DNA of 64,000 nt from Archegozetes longisetosus (lineage: Eukaryota > Arthropoda > Arachnida > Sarcoptiformes > Trhypochthoniidae), in NCBI GenBank assembly GCA_018873245.2, contig JAEMBT020000007.1, positions 930,001-994,000 on the forward strand, in the 5' to 3' direction. Within the stretch, counting starts at the first letter, position 1; each line of letters begins with the position of its first letter. The translations under genes and the position numbers were made by a program. The notes below the pieces were generated by a model. It made no database searches and had not been told where the DNA came from. It saw only the letters and a list, made by a program, of their open reading frames with translations. Below are positions 1-12,400 of this stretch, in pieces.

Positions 1-188
1 AATAACTGACCAACTCCTTAACATAATGTAAATCTTAACGAGACATCCGGATGAAGAAGCAGATACTTTTGAGATATATGAAATTCAAAAGTTAAAATGT
101 GATTTTGCTATTCCTTCGCAAGGCTCAGCCGCGCAACTGCCTTGCTATTAATTAAAAAAATGATGTCCCCTAACGGAGTCTTTTTCAG

Positions 189-400
189 GCTCCTCAGAAA
201 TTTTTTACATTCTATCATTTAAAGACTATGCAGATCTTATAAAGCTATCTCTCATTGTTACAAGCCAGCAGGGACCACAAAATATAATCCTTCACAGCAA
301 GCGCCATCCAAAAATTCAGTTGTTACTTGATCCAATTAATTGTACATCCTATGATCAAAAGCTCATCCAATATTCAATAGACAAGATAGCAATTTTTTGA
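189..400 (+). other. possible terminal coding exon of a gene entering from the left
   Basis: After a good acceptor (polypyrimidine tract then AG at 187-188), one frame stays open for 69 complete codons to a TGA at 398-400. The encoded stretch has ordinary amino-acid composition (for example SFKDYADLIKL and SQQGPQNIILHSKRHP). I do not recognise it. A second open stretch lies at about 31-150 and ends in TAA, but I could not join the two with a donor in a compatible phase. It may be a chance open frame in AT-rich DNA or the last exon of a gene outside the window. Confidence 0.3.
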
Positions 401-3400
401 ATACTCGAATCCAAGCTTTGAATTCGGTATTGATGACTTGCCAGTTGGTAATAGCAATACTAACTCTTTTTATCCGTACTTCTGTTCGTAAATAATTTAA
501 AACCGAAAACACGAAACAATTATCGGTTCCTACTCTTATTTATTCAGGACATAAAAACAGAATGCTAATTAGTTTCTAAAACCATTTATTGAAGGGATAA
601 ACAGTTAAATTCAAATCCAAATTAATGTTTAAGAAAATATAAGTCGTAGCACTAAAATTCTAACTACTTACATAACGTGTGACGCTCTGATGCGCTCATG
701 GATAATGAATCTTTCAAGACATATTCTTATTCTAGTTGCAATAGTGTACATTAAAAACTAATTACGCGGAAGATTCTATCAGATATCACTTGAAAATTAA
801 TGAAAATGATTTGTACAGTTTATTCAGGAGAAAAATTAGATATCAGAAATACATACTTTGATTGAAAATTCAGAAATAGGAGTACCACATTAAGGTGTTA
901 AAGGTTTCTTTATTCTGTTAAAAATGTTAGATTTCGATATCATAAATTGTTTGACTCCAGAGATCATGCATCTAGGTCTTTTGGGTATAGTTAAGAAATT
1001 ATTGAGCATTTGGTAAAATTCTGTATATGAAGACATACACGTTTATTTAGATTTGAGAAAGAGGAATTGACAACAAAACTATCTAGCATTAGATCTTACA
1101 GCCGTTTTATAGATTTGCACGAAAATTCGATGATTTAAAGCACTGTCAAATGCGTTGAATCCTAACTTTTCATTATGTATTATTTTGTTCACATATTTAA
1201 GAATACTGTGCATGATAAATATTTTAATCATTTCTGTGGATTTATCTATGCGGTTTCAAAGTTAAACAAAAGATATGTTGATAATTAAGATGTCAATAGT
1301 GCTAAACGTGAGATATTTAAATTTGTTAATTCTATTACTAAGAGTTACGTAAAGATACAGATAAACTCAGATTTATAATTGTCATATAATTTTGCATTTC
1401 AAAAAAGTGTCCATAATTTAGTCTTTAAGATGTCACTCTGCTTATTATAGCGATTTTTTGATTTAAATGAGATTTTTTTAGATCTTTGGTGAAAAGTTAT
1501 GAAAATATTTCTCAACAGATAGTATAGAGATATACAATAGTTATTTACAACTATTAAATGAAAAGTTGATAACAAAAGTTCCATTTAAAGAGTAGAGTTT
1601 TCGTGAAAAATTAAATTCTTAGAAATACGATAAAAACATAATTAAAAGCTTAGGTTAACCTATTTCCATAGAACTTTGTCAGAATCAATGGTCATTGCAT
1701 TTAATAGTATTGAGATTTACATTCGTCCAGAATGGTTATGTAATTTTTATTTTAAAAAATGTTTAGTTAAACATTATTTAATCACATTAGACTCATAGAA
1801 ATTGTGATTCCAACGATCGTTTCATTTTAGTTGAAAAACTTGAAGTGATTTCAAAATTAAGAATTATCTTAAGTGAAATAAATTATAGAAATAAAAGAAC
1901 TTTATTGTCTGTGCAATCAATTGTCTTAAATAGAGTACCAAAATTGACCTCCACCTCCATGGAGTGGCAGTGGAGTCACAAAAAAAGTTAATTGGGATGG
2001 AGTAATATTGAGAGTAAATATTCATTTTTTAGTAGAAGTGGAATGAAGTTATAATTTTTATCATTTCAAGATATAAGGTATGAATTTGTTAGAAAATAAC
2101 TACTTGAGTAAGATAGGAGGTAATTCAAGACAAAATACTGGACCAATACTAACTTTACGATAATGACTACTTTACTCAAGCTTTTAGTAAAACTTTTTAC
2201 AAAAACCATTTAGTCAGAATTGAAAAGTATGCATAGGAAACTTAAAAATTAAGTTATTTAGATTTACAATTTAAAGCGTTTATAAGTAGTTTTTATTTAA
2301 TTAGAATTTGATTGATTGCATTTCAGTCTAGTCTTGTTAGGAAAGAAGGTTCATTATCAAAATTTCATTATAAGAAGAAGTTAGCACATTAACTAATATC
2401 TGAAGGTTAAATATTCTTAATGATGATAAAGAATTACATTAAGCAAGATTCAGTTATGGTAAAGTTAGCAAAGCTCAAATTTATGGTTTGTAAAATGCGA
2501 CGCTTTAAGTCAAAAACATATCGGATATTTTCTCACATCTTTTAACATCTAAGAGAATGATTTAATAATTAAAAAGTGGGCTCAAGCGCTAGGTTAAAAT
2601 ATTCTACATATAGTAAAAATAAAATATGTTATAAGATGAAGTTTTCAGTAATTGAAAAATTGGTCAAAAATACATAGATGTACTCAATTGCTTGTAGAGG
2701 AGTTAACAACAATTTTAAGTTTTCTTTTTTTGTTGAACTTTTCATTCCGAATTTTTTACCAGAACACTAACTTTAGTTTGCTTAAATTTAAATCATAATC
2801 ATCATGTTTAGGAGCAGTCAAGTCAGTGTTAAATTCATTTATACAAAAACTTATGTACTTAAATATTTGATGTCATATTAATTTTTGTGATCAATTGAAT
2901 CATTTACTTTTTAATATAAACAATAAGCCAATAGTTGAATAATTGCTTATATTAAAACCCCCTGTACTGAGTTTGCGCTTAATTAACATATTAGAGATCT
3001 TCATATTTGAATAGATAATATTTCATACGTCTTTTGTTTTAAAGAGTAACAAATAACAATCAATGATGTGCTTGATCCGTTATAAATCTATTAGGGAATA
3101 TTAAACCTATGGAATAATAAGTTAGGTTTTCTGTAGAAATTGCATATCTCATTTCATCATTTATACTAATTTTAAAACAGATAAGTGGATTAGATAACAG
3201 GAATCAGATGTTATTCTCATTCAGAAATTGATTTCGATAGATCTTCAAAAAGAAAAAATTCTTTGATAACACTCTGATTTTGAGAAATTCACTCAGATAT
3301 TCATACCATTTTGAGTTTATAAGAGTATATTATTTGGAGAAAATGCTGTAAATAGGCTTATGTTATCGATGATTATAATGAAATTATATGGAAATTCGTT

Positions 3401-3712
3401 TTTGAATATAATGAATTTTATGCAAGAGATGACTTTTTAAATTAATTAGTCCCACTTTGAAACATTTATGCATGAACTGCGCTAATAAACCGGTTACGTA
3501 ATTACGATAGTAGAACTGAACCTTTTGCATATATAACTGTAGGAGTTTTTCAGTTTAATTTTTCATAATTTCACAGCAATAGTGATTATGAGAAAGTTAA
3601 CACTTTCACTTAAGGCTCATATTTGCTTTTGATTGATATTACGTAAAACCGGGATAAATGCAATAACTATCGACAGTTGAGCTCAAGTTGAATAAACACT
3701 CTTAAATAGTTA
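401..3712. other. AT-rich intergenic DNA, no gene seen
   Basis: The longest open frame is about 60 codons (1399-1584, minus) with low-complexity Phe/Leu/Lys content. I see no protein similarity, RNA gene or clear repeat here. Confidence 0.6.
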
Positions 3713-4158
3713 CAGTCTATCCCCGATTCTGGCAAGACGATTAAAGGTAAATTTGAATTTTAGCAACTGAACTAAGAGCACTGGCTCCTTCTGTCAGGTC
3801 CATAATGTTAAATAGTTCTGTTTATGGCAATCCCGATTTTAACAAAACTCTGATTTTGGCAATAGAATTGAGTGCATTCATAAATTTACTGATGCCTCGG
3901 TTTTGGCAAATCCAGATTCAAAACTAAAAATTTAACTTCGAAAATTTCCTGATTTAAACCTTTTCAATGATCTAGGTCTTATTTCAAAAGAAACGGTGAT
4001 TTTTTTTAATAATTTAGCTAAAATTCTTTGAAAAATAACTAATATTAAGAATTCTATGATCGAAGAAAAACTTTTTCCACGTTCAGATTTTGACAAAACT
4101 CAATTTTGGCAACAAAATTTCATGGTATCGATGAGTTGTCATAATAGGAGTGAGACTG
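3713..4158. mobile_element. MITE with pogo/Tigger-like ends
   Basis: The element begins CAGTCTATCCCCGATTCTGG and ends as the inverse of CAGTCTCACTCC, and TA dinucleotides flank both ends (3711-3712 and 4159-4160). Inside, variants of the phrase GATTTTGGCAA and CAAAACTC recur four to five times. It is 446 bp long and has no ORF. TA target sites and a CAGT start with internal GATTTTGGCAA-type phrases are typical of non-autonomous pogo/Tigger relatives; the family call is inference. Confidence 0.5.
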
Positions 4159-4321
4159 TACTTTGAATCTAAAAGTATACTATAGAAGGGTGCTGATTTG
4201 CATTATCTCATCAAATACCTATGGTAACACCAAATAGACAAAATTTCCGCCATTTTTAGAGTAAGCATTGTTTACATTACATCAATCCATGTGAGACATC
4301 TGTGACTGAAAAGTTATCGGA

Positions 4322-5797
4322 ATGAATGAATATTTGCATAAACAACTTAAAAGCCATCCAGAAATTGCTAATCCAGTTATTAGTGAACATCTGAATAATA
4401 GATCTGCTTCAGAGCACGAAATAGCTGTTTACGAGTGGAGAGCATCAGGACCAACTGAACATTTGGAACAAGCAGATAAACAAAATGCAAATAATATGTG
4501 TTTGACACCAGTTACTGATGTTGCAACTGTAATAACATGTTGCATTTGTCTCTCAGTCGCAAAAAATCCATTTCGGTGCACAAAACCTGGAGAAGTCAAC
4601 GCTAGCGAACGCTACAACGACAAAAGTACTCAAGTTTTCCACACATGTTGCTACCAATGTATTGCAAATTTAATGCTTACCCAAGATTCGATTAAAGTTT
4701 TGTGTCCAACGTGTCGAACTAATGAGTTTACCTTGGATAAATTATTTCCTGTTAGCAATGATATTATTGAGCTGTCCAAAAAATATGTGATTTTTTGCGA
4801 AAACAATTGTGGGCTAATGGGTGATCCGATATCTATGTATCATCATATCTGTCCTCTAAGTGATTCTAAACAAATCGGACATAGCATTAAGTCTAATATT
4901 GTTCATGAATTGAGAGAAGAGAACAATAAAATGACTAAAGAATTGACCGATGTCTTAAAAAACTATGAAAAGAAGAAGGGGAAAGCTATTCTCTGGAAGT
5001 CGAAATATAGAGCTTTGAAGACTATAAATGACCACCACATAAACGAAATTTCACGTTTAAGCGCTAAACTGGAAGAAATAGAGAGTATTAATGTCCACCT
5101 GAAGGATTTGATCAAGGAGAAAAATCTCGAAATTTGCAAATTGTCCAAAGAAAACAGAGATACCATCAAACGATGCAAACAGAAACTCAAATGCATGAAA
5201 AAAATTTGTGAGACAAGAGTGCAAGAGGTTAGAGACCAAAGAGAATTATTCATCGAAGGAGTTAAGAGAATCGCATCGAATTCGGAGGCTTTTGAACTGA
5301 TTTGCGCGCAGGCTACTGGTGAAAGGGATGTATTGGCGGAAGTTAGAGGAAAAGCTGATAATTCAAGGACTTTGAACTTATCGACGACTTCAGAAGCTGT
5401 TGTTTACTTCAAGAATATTCCATATAAACTGCCGGCTTATGATAGAGAAAGTCTGTCAATAATAGACTTAAAGAAAATGATCAAAAAACTTATTCCAGAT
5501 TTGAACGAAAATGAATACGAGCTATGCCACTTCACGTACAAATTGATTCGTGAAAATGAGTATTCTAATCGTTATCGATACTCAGTCGATAATCCAAAGC
5601 CTCTCAAGACTGCTGTTTCGAGGGATAATCCGAATTTCATATATTTGCCTAAAGAAATGATCTTTCGTGACGATAAAAGTATTCCTTTCAGGATCTCACG
5701 TCCTTTCGTAACAGGCAAACAAATTAATTCTTCAATATCAGCCATTGGACAGTCTGATAGCGAAGAATTCTGTGATATATCTGTTGCGAAAGACTAA
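4322..5797 (+). CDS. RING-finger / coiled-coil protein, unknown family, intronless
   Basis: A single uninterrupted 491-codon frame. Near the N-terminus is a RING-type zinc motif with ligands C73, C76, C86, H107, C110, C113, C128 and C131 (final pair CPTC). The 20-residue spacing between the third and fourth ligands is longer than in most RINGs. A possible extra zinc site follows (C149, C153, H164/H165, C167). Residues about 175-305 are strongly charged with heptad-like Leu/Ile spacing and should form a coiled coil. The C-terminal 150 residues contain a compact region starting VVYFKNIPYKLP that I do not recognise, then a Ser-rich tail. RING plus coiled coil is the plan of many E3 ubiquitin ligases (TRIM and others), but there is no B-box. 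The lack of introns, unlike the neighbouring housekeeping genes, allows a retrocopy or mobile-element origin. Confidence 0.75.
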   Translation: MNEYLHKQLKSHPEIANPVISEHLNNRSASEHEIAVYEWRASGPTEHLEQADKQNANNMCLTPVTDVATVITCCICLSVAKNPFRCTKPGEVNASERYNDKSTQVFHTCCYQCIANLMLTQDSIKVLCPTCRTNEFTLDKLFPVSNDIIELSKKYVIFCENNCGLMGDPISMYHHICPLSDSKQIGHSIKSNIVHELREENNKMTKELTDVLKNYEKKKGKAILWKSKYRALKTINDHHINEISRLSAKLEEIESINVHLKDLIKEKNLEICKLSKENRDTIKRCKQKLKCMKKICETRVQEVRDQRELFIEGVKRIASNSEAFELICAQATGERDVLAEVRGKADNSRTLNLSTTSEAVVYFKNIPYKLPAYDRESLSIIDLKKMIKKLIPDLNENEYELCHFTYKLIRENEYSNRYRYSVDNPKPLKTAVSRDNPNFIYLPKEMIFRDDKSIPFRISRPFVTGKQINSSISAIGQSDSEEFCDISVAKD

Positions 5798-5914
5798 TCT
5801 AGTCTTTCAGTTCATTTTCTTATTTTCTTACATGACGTGTCATAATTTTCTTTTATTTGTCATTTTTATTCTTTATTCCTCGTCACAACTTAACTTCCGA
5901 ATACGTAAAATTAA

Positions 5915-6313
5915 CTGTGGGGTAAAATGTTACCACACGTTTTCCACGCCTTATATCTGTTCTAGGTTAGTCCGAATGCTTTCAGAATCAAAGTTAGCCC
6001 TTGTTTTCATAGTTTTAATTTACTAACTAATTAGTTTCTAGTTATTATCTGCTACAGCGTCATCAGTGGTTCAAATTGCTAGTAGCCACATGCAATTACA
6101 GCGCTGCGATGTTAGGGAGAACTCTAACCTTAGAAAGATATTTGCCAGAAAAAATTTCCTTAAAATTAAGCTATAAGTTTAAATTAATCAGGATTTTTGT
6201 CATTCAAGGTCAGATATATGACTGAGGAATAGATAGATTTTCAAGAAATGACGATATTCTGTTGATTTTAGCGAGACTTTTAAAGTCAAACTTGGGAACG
6301 TTTTACCCCACAG
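5915..6313. mobile_element. MITE with 20-bp inverted ends (CTGTGGGGTAAAA)
   Basis: The left end CTGTGGGGTAAAATGTTACC and the inverse of the right end, CTGTGGGGTAAAACGTTCCC, match at 18 of 20 positions. About 400 bp, no ORF. The left flank is TTAA, the right flank is TTGT, so the target duplication is not preserved. It lies 120 bp downstream of the RING gene and may sit in its 3' UTR. Confidence 0.5.
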
Positions 6314-6446
6314 TTGTGACGAGAGATTAATTATTCCATTCAACTTTAGCATACCTTTTAGTCGCCGTTTACTAAAGAACGTGCTTACTTTTATAGAATT
6401 ATAGCTTTATTAGTCTAATAGAAATATATCCTAAAAGATTTCCAAG

Positions 6447-6733
6447 TCTTCCAAAACATTTTCGACAGCTTTACTTTCAAATAGTTCTAGATGAATTAAA
6501 ATTAAGGTGATTCATATTAAAAGGATTCACTAAGTTCTACGGGACTACGCTGAATAATGTAGAATTAAGCTATACACAGTTGTTTATCTCGACTATTGGA
6601 TTCTGTAGTGCTCAGTGCAATTTTGCAGAATTCAGTAAATTTTTTAGATGCAGATTATCATAGTTTTAAGACTATTTGGAAGACTTATTGAGGGATTTGG
6701 GAGTAAAGCTGCCGGAAATGTTTTGGAAGTAAA
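6447..6733. repeat. short inverted repeat, MITE-like
   Basis: CTTCCAAAACATTTTCGACA followed by GCTTTAC at 6447-6473 is mirrored at about 6707-6733 by the inverse complement with two mismatches. The pair encloses about 230 bp with no ORF. It is probably a worn non-autonomous DNA transposon. Confidence 0.4.
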
Positions 6734-6804
6734 GACGTGTCATGCTTAGAAGTGAGTATATTCTCCAATAACCAGCGAGAAGAAATATACATTTTTTAAA
6801 TATA

Positions 6805-8451
6805 CAGTACGTGACAAAATTGTTTTGATAAATAGTAGTTTAATACTATTTTGATCAGAACTTTTTAATTAATTAATTAAAAGATGTGAAACTTAAATCA
6901 AATTAACGCCAAATAATACTCTTTTGAATATTATTATCAGAATTAAATAATTTCATTATTAACATATTATAAATTAATTATAGTTAAGAGAAGGTTAGAA
7001 TTTTGTGGACAAAAATGTTTTGATGAGAAAGATTTAAGTTTTTTGCAATTAAATTACTACAGAGAGATAAATGACTAATATTTTGTTGGACCGCCATTTC
7101 GTTGTAGAACTGCTTGAATACGTTTCGGCACTGATTTCACCAATTTTTTAGTCAGTTCGGGAGGAATATTCTGCCATACCTTCAGAATAGCGCTTTTTAA
7201 CTGGCTTTTGTTCGAAATACCATATTCCCGAATATTTGTGTCCACATACTCCCATAATTGCTCAATAACGTTAAGATCCGAACTCTGTGGCGGCCAATCC
7301 AATAGCGAGATATCATTATTTTCAAAGGATTTTTTAGCTAATTTGAAGGTATGTTTCAGATCGCAGTCTTGTTGGAAAATAAAAGTGCGTCTGATTTAAA
7401 GTTTTTTCGCATACTGCTTATGATTATTGCTCAGAATGTCAACATAAAGATATCTGTCCATCATTTCTTCAATAAAGACCAGATTTCCAGTCCCACTGGA
7501 GGACATACAGCCCCAGACACAAACTGATCCACCGCCGTGTTTTATAGTTGGCTGTAAACAGTCTTCGTTTAGCTCTTCACCAACTTTTCTCCAGACTTTT
7601 ATACGTCCATCTGATCCAAATAAGTTAAATTTACTTTCATCGGACCATAAAACACGGTTCCAGAAAGTATCATCCTTAGAAAGATATTTGTTGACAAACT
7701 CCATTCGTTTCTTACGATTACGTGAATTAATATATGGTTTTTTTCGAGCAATTCGACGGTTTATTTCAAATTTTTTTACAGTCCTGATAATAGTTTTAGG
7801 ACTAACTTTCTTATGGTATAAGTTGTTAAATTCATCGGCAACTTTTACTGAACTGATCCGTCGGTTTTTGATAACCATTCGTTTGATAATGTGTTGTTCT
7901 TTGTTTGTTAATATTTTTTTCCGACCCCTTCCTTCGCGATTAACAACAGATTTGAATCGTTTATACTTCTCTACAATTTGATGAGCAGTTTGCGGGATAA
8001 TTCCTGGCAAGTCATGGATCTCACTAAATAATATCCCTTTTCTAAACGCAGTTTTACAACTACTTAACGCAAGTCGTTAGATATTTCTTTTCTCGCGATA
8101 GACATAATTGCAATTAATTCTAATTATATATTTAAATTTTGCAATAAATGTATTGTTAGATAAAAATCATAAATTATTAAATAAATAACAAAAGCTACTG
8201 GAAATTATGGTCAACTTAATGCGAAGCGCGATATCAAAACAATTTTGTCCAATAATTTTTAGGTATTGACTCAAATGCTTCTTAATTTCGTTCTCATAGC
8301 AATAAAGAAAATATTTGAATGCATCGCATTTGAATTTTAAAATACAGCGCTCGAAAATGACATACATATTTTTATTAATTTTACAAATAAAAATGATATA
8401 TTAAACTTAAACTTTTGAATGCGTTTATCAAAGCAATTTTGTCACATACTG
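6805..8451 (-). mobile_element. Tc1-like transposon, near full length
   Basis: Both ends carry a terminal inverted repeat of about 27 bp with only two mismatches (CAGTACGTGACAAAATTG at the left; CAGTATGTGACAAAATTG as the inverse at the right), each flanked by a TA target duplication (6803-6804, 8452-8453). Total length 1647 bp, the usual size of Tc1 elements. It holds one transposase gene on the minus strand, broken by stops and a frameshift. The short TIRs, TA target and DD34E transposase place it in the Tc1 branch of the Tc1/mariner superfamily. Confidence 0.9.
7075..8105 (-). pseudogene. Tc1 DD34E transposase, inactivated
   Basis: Read on the minus strand, the product starts MSIARKEISNDLR at 8105, meets a TAA 13 codons in, shifts frame near 8030-8050, then reads well through the helix-turn-helix region (IPQTAHQIVEKYKRF) and the catalytic domain. 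The catalytic triad is visible: first Asp in WSDESKFNLFG, second in FIFQQDCD, and Glu in SDLNVIEQLWEY, 34 residues after the second Asp. An in-frame TAA at 7396-7398 interrupts the frame just before the second Asp. The C-terminus (KRIQAVLQRNGGPTKY) is intact. At least three lesions make this copy inactive. Confidence 0.9.
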
Positions 8452-8453
8452 TA

Positions 8454-9459
8454 TGTAAATAAGAACAAGTCGTCTCACAATGAAGTGAAGTGAAATCAAT
8501 CGATACTTTTGCAAATCATTCCTAACAGAATTTCTAAATGTCTACTTCCGAACAAAAATAATATGCAAAAGTGCTTGATCAAACTCCACTTCGAGGTGAA
8601 CTGTAACATTTCCTTCGACTCTTTGATAATAACCATCATAATTGCGAAGTTTTGTCACAATCATCATTTAAACGTATTTGTAATGAATTTTAACATGTTA
8701 CCAGTTCTTAGGTTTTAACCAATAAACAATTTTACTATTGCATTAAACTATAGTAAGATCACTTCTTAATAATCGTCCAAATAATTTCCTCTTTTTAATT
8801 ATTATGTTTCATATACAGTGTATTTATCAATTGTTTCTATTAATCAATCATTTATTGCATAGAATTTCAAGTCTCTCAGTACTTTGTTTCCAACTTGTTT
8901 AGGAAAATAATAAATGACTCCATGAATCACATTTTAAGGAAAGTTTTTTCACAATTTTAGTGAGTTTTAGACGACAAAAAAGTGAACATCAGTGTGAAAT
9001 ACGAAATATTTAGAAATGAATTAATAAAAGTTATGGAATTAATTAAAAGTCTGATAGATTTAAAGGCAGAACTTCATAACTTAAACAAAATCACTCCTCA
9101 GTTCCTTAGATCTCAAACTAAAACCAAAAATAAATAGTCCTAAACATCGGAATATAGAACAGAACTAATTCAAACAAACGATTTATAGTTTGATTTGCAG
9201 TGATCTGTAAAGACAAAGAACAAATATAGTTAAAATGCTGTTCAAAAGACTTTTCACATAAATCAATAGAAACACAAGTCAAATATTTTAAAGCTTCACA
9301 TAAAATTTTAAAATATTGAATAGCATCTAAAATCTTTTCTTAATAAAAACATCTAAAAGACTGACGAAAGTCAGTGAAAGCGTAGAAAAGTCTTAGTTAT
9401 TGTAAACTTCTGAAAAACTGATAAAAAACTAATTAAAACATGAATCTCAACTTAAAAGT
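8454..9459. other. intergenic, no gene seen
   Basis: AT-rich DNA between the Tc1 element and the 3' end of the NELF-C/D gene. A 69-codon open frame at 8509-8718 shows no similarity I can recognise. Confidence 0.5.
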
Positions 9460-12400
9460 TTATTTACTTATAAACTGCGAGACCAGAGCCTGTTCGGCAT
9501 CGCTTCTCATATTTCCGGTCACTTCCTCGCTATCAACCAATGGGTAAAACAATTGAACAAATTCTAGAGTATATGGAGGGCTAATCACGTCCAATACTTC
9601 AGTCACAAAATATCTAATGAGAGACATATCCGTGTCTTGTCTTTGCCAACAAGTCTTTATGTAATTAATGACAGGAACAACACATCCTCTGCTCAAGAGG
9701 TGAACCATTCTGTCCAATAGCATCTTTTTCATCTCTAGTTGAGCTAAAACTTCCAATTCTTCTTGCGTTGACTCAAATATATTGATATAAAGTTCGAGTA
9801 CTTTCATGTGAAGTGTGTTATGACATGTCGTGACCTAAAAGTGGCAAAGTTTTTGAACTTAACAATATTTATGATCCATTTGAAAGTTTACGATAAAAGA
9901 TTAATAGTTTTAGCACTAATTAGTGCTAAGAATCTTATAATTTTTGTTCTTATCAGACATACGATAAGACTATAAGCTTTAGAGGATTTATTCATTAAAG
10001 TCGAACGAAAATGTTGTAAAGCGAAAAAGTTTGGATAAAATCTATGAAAATTATTTAGAAAGTTTAGAAAAGTTTTAATTAATGCAATGACTGATAGAAT
10101 CTATTGTGATATAGAGAAAAGTTGAGAAATTACTAAAAGTATCTCTATTACTTAAAGAGCTAATACTTTTGAATCCTATGAAGGTTTCAAGATCTTAGAA
10201 AATAGATAGTAACATATAAACACTAAAAACAGAAAATTTTCAAAAACTTGCAGAAATTTTCTTAAAAAAATTGTAAAATCATTGAAAATTTGATGAAAAA
10301 GTACCTCATCGAGTAGCGCTAAATGCAAAGGTGTGTGTTCCGTTGACAAATTAAAGTAGTTTCGCTCGCAAACAACATACTTAACCCAATGAACAACACC
10401 TAAAGCAACCACTGGATATCTGATACACTGAAACAATTGACTCAATTCTGGTAACAATTCAGATGAGCCTTTCTTTTCGCTACAAATAGCGGACACTTTT
10501 TCGATGGCTTGAGTCGTGCCTTTCAGTTCGTCTTTAACTAGTTGTTTCCTAGCTGACTTTTTGCTCGTCTCATGAACTGATGCCGCATAGGCCAACAAAT
10601 AGATATATTTCGGTTTGTGTTCAACATGTAATTTAGATCCAGGTTTGAAAAGAGAATCCAGTAATAGGTCTAAGAATTGAGGGACTCTTAAGAGCTCGAC
10701 TGGTGGTGAGTCTGGTACCTGATACGATTTGTAGAGCTATGGAAGCAACACAAGTCAATCACAAATCGATTTTATAATTATGAATTCAGTCAATAAGTGT
10801 TTATAGCTTTTCAGATTTAGAGTACTAAAGATTTAAATCATGCATATAATTAATTTTTTACGCGAAAACCTGATAACTCAATTCTATGTAAGTCGTTACT
10901 TATTGCTTTTTAACAAAATTAATTATAGTTTTCCTGTATTCAATTTTAGTTCTCTATTGAAAAAACTTGTCTTAGTTAATGAAATACAACCTTCGTTTCA
11001 AATAAAGCCTTTTTCTATCCTTTGCATAAAAAATAGTTGAATATTTAACTAAAGAAAGTAACTATTTTTTCTATAGAACAAATGGATGAAACTTTTGTTC
11101 GTATTTTTAACTAATTATTCGATTAAAGATCTCATAATTAGCCTGATCTCAAGTCAAACACTTATTATCTAGAAAAATTTATTGTCGAATACTAACGACT
11201 GTAATGTCTGCCGGATTTAAAGCGTTTTTAGCCAACATCGCAGACAAGGCTTGACTGATTCGCGGATAAGCAGACGCGCCATTCAATGCTATCAGTATTG
11301 GTGTGGCGTCGTGTCCACTGTTTGATATCAAATAATTTAGTTTAGTTTGAATTTACATTATTTCTAGTTTTGATTGTGAAAAACTTACTGTTTTTGTGCG
11401 AAGTTTGATATTTCCTGAGCTAATCTTTTGATATTAGATCCGCCTTTAGTTTCTTGAGCCAACACATGCATCATCGCTTGGCTGTACAGATAAGTATGTT
11501 CTCCATGACATACCATTTTCTGTTAATTAGAAAAATCATTAATTATACTCATATTCAATCAATCAGTGGTATTCTAAAAGGAAGGGTTAACTGACAGATC
11601 TCATTACATTCACTTAACCCATTTTTGTAGCGAAACCTTTAAATCTTAGAACTTAAGCGAAACATAAGTTAAAAGTTCTTCTGGTCTCATTTGGGAAACA
11701 GATGAGTGACTGGATCGTGTCTTTAGTGCAAAATATTTATCTATCAATAACATTAAGTTAGACTGCATTAAGAAAATTGTTTGCTTTTAACAATAGTGTT
11801 CACTTAACCCACTCCTATATAACAAGCGATTATTTAGTATTAGATTTCGAACCAATATAACTTTAAAAAAGCTCTTCTGGACTCAAATACAGATTTGAAA
11901 AATTTATCTATAAATTAAAATTACTGTAAACTCAGTTAGATTCGAGTCTAAATTCTCTTCTCCTCTTTCGAGAAAATTATTAATCGAAGTCTTCAGAATA
12001 CGAGAGAATACTTCCAATTGTTGAGATGCAGTCGATATGCTCGTGATCTCTCCTTGAAATCCAGCATCAGATATCAGCTATAAATTGATTGTTTAGAAAA
12101 TCAAAAATTCTTATGGACTAGCAATTCATTGAAACTAACTTTAACAGTGAATGTAAGCATAAGACAGTCGGGATAGTCTTCGGCCAACTTATAGATCAGT
12201 GATCTCCAGGTCTGGTGTTCTATCATCTCTGTCAGCCATGAAGGGGTCTATTTTTAAATAAATACAAAAGAAATAATTATAAATTGAAATTTAGTCCAAA
12301 ACTAATAAAAACTCAATAATAGTGAGATATTTCACATGAAAAATACCTAAATTATGCTGTAATTAAGTGTCATTAAAAATTTTATTAAACTAAATATAAA

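Noticed and set aside
4963-5253. Two overlapping minus-strand frames (96 and 60 codons)
   Set aside because: They lie opposite the coiled-coil part of the RING gene, whose Lys/Glu-rich codons leave Phe/Leu/Ser frames open on the other strand.
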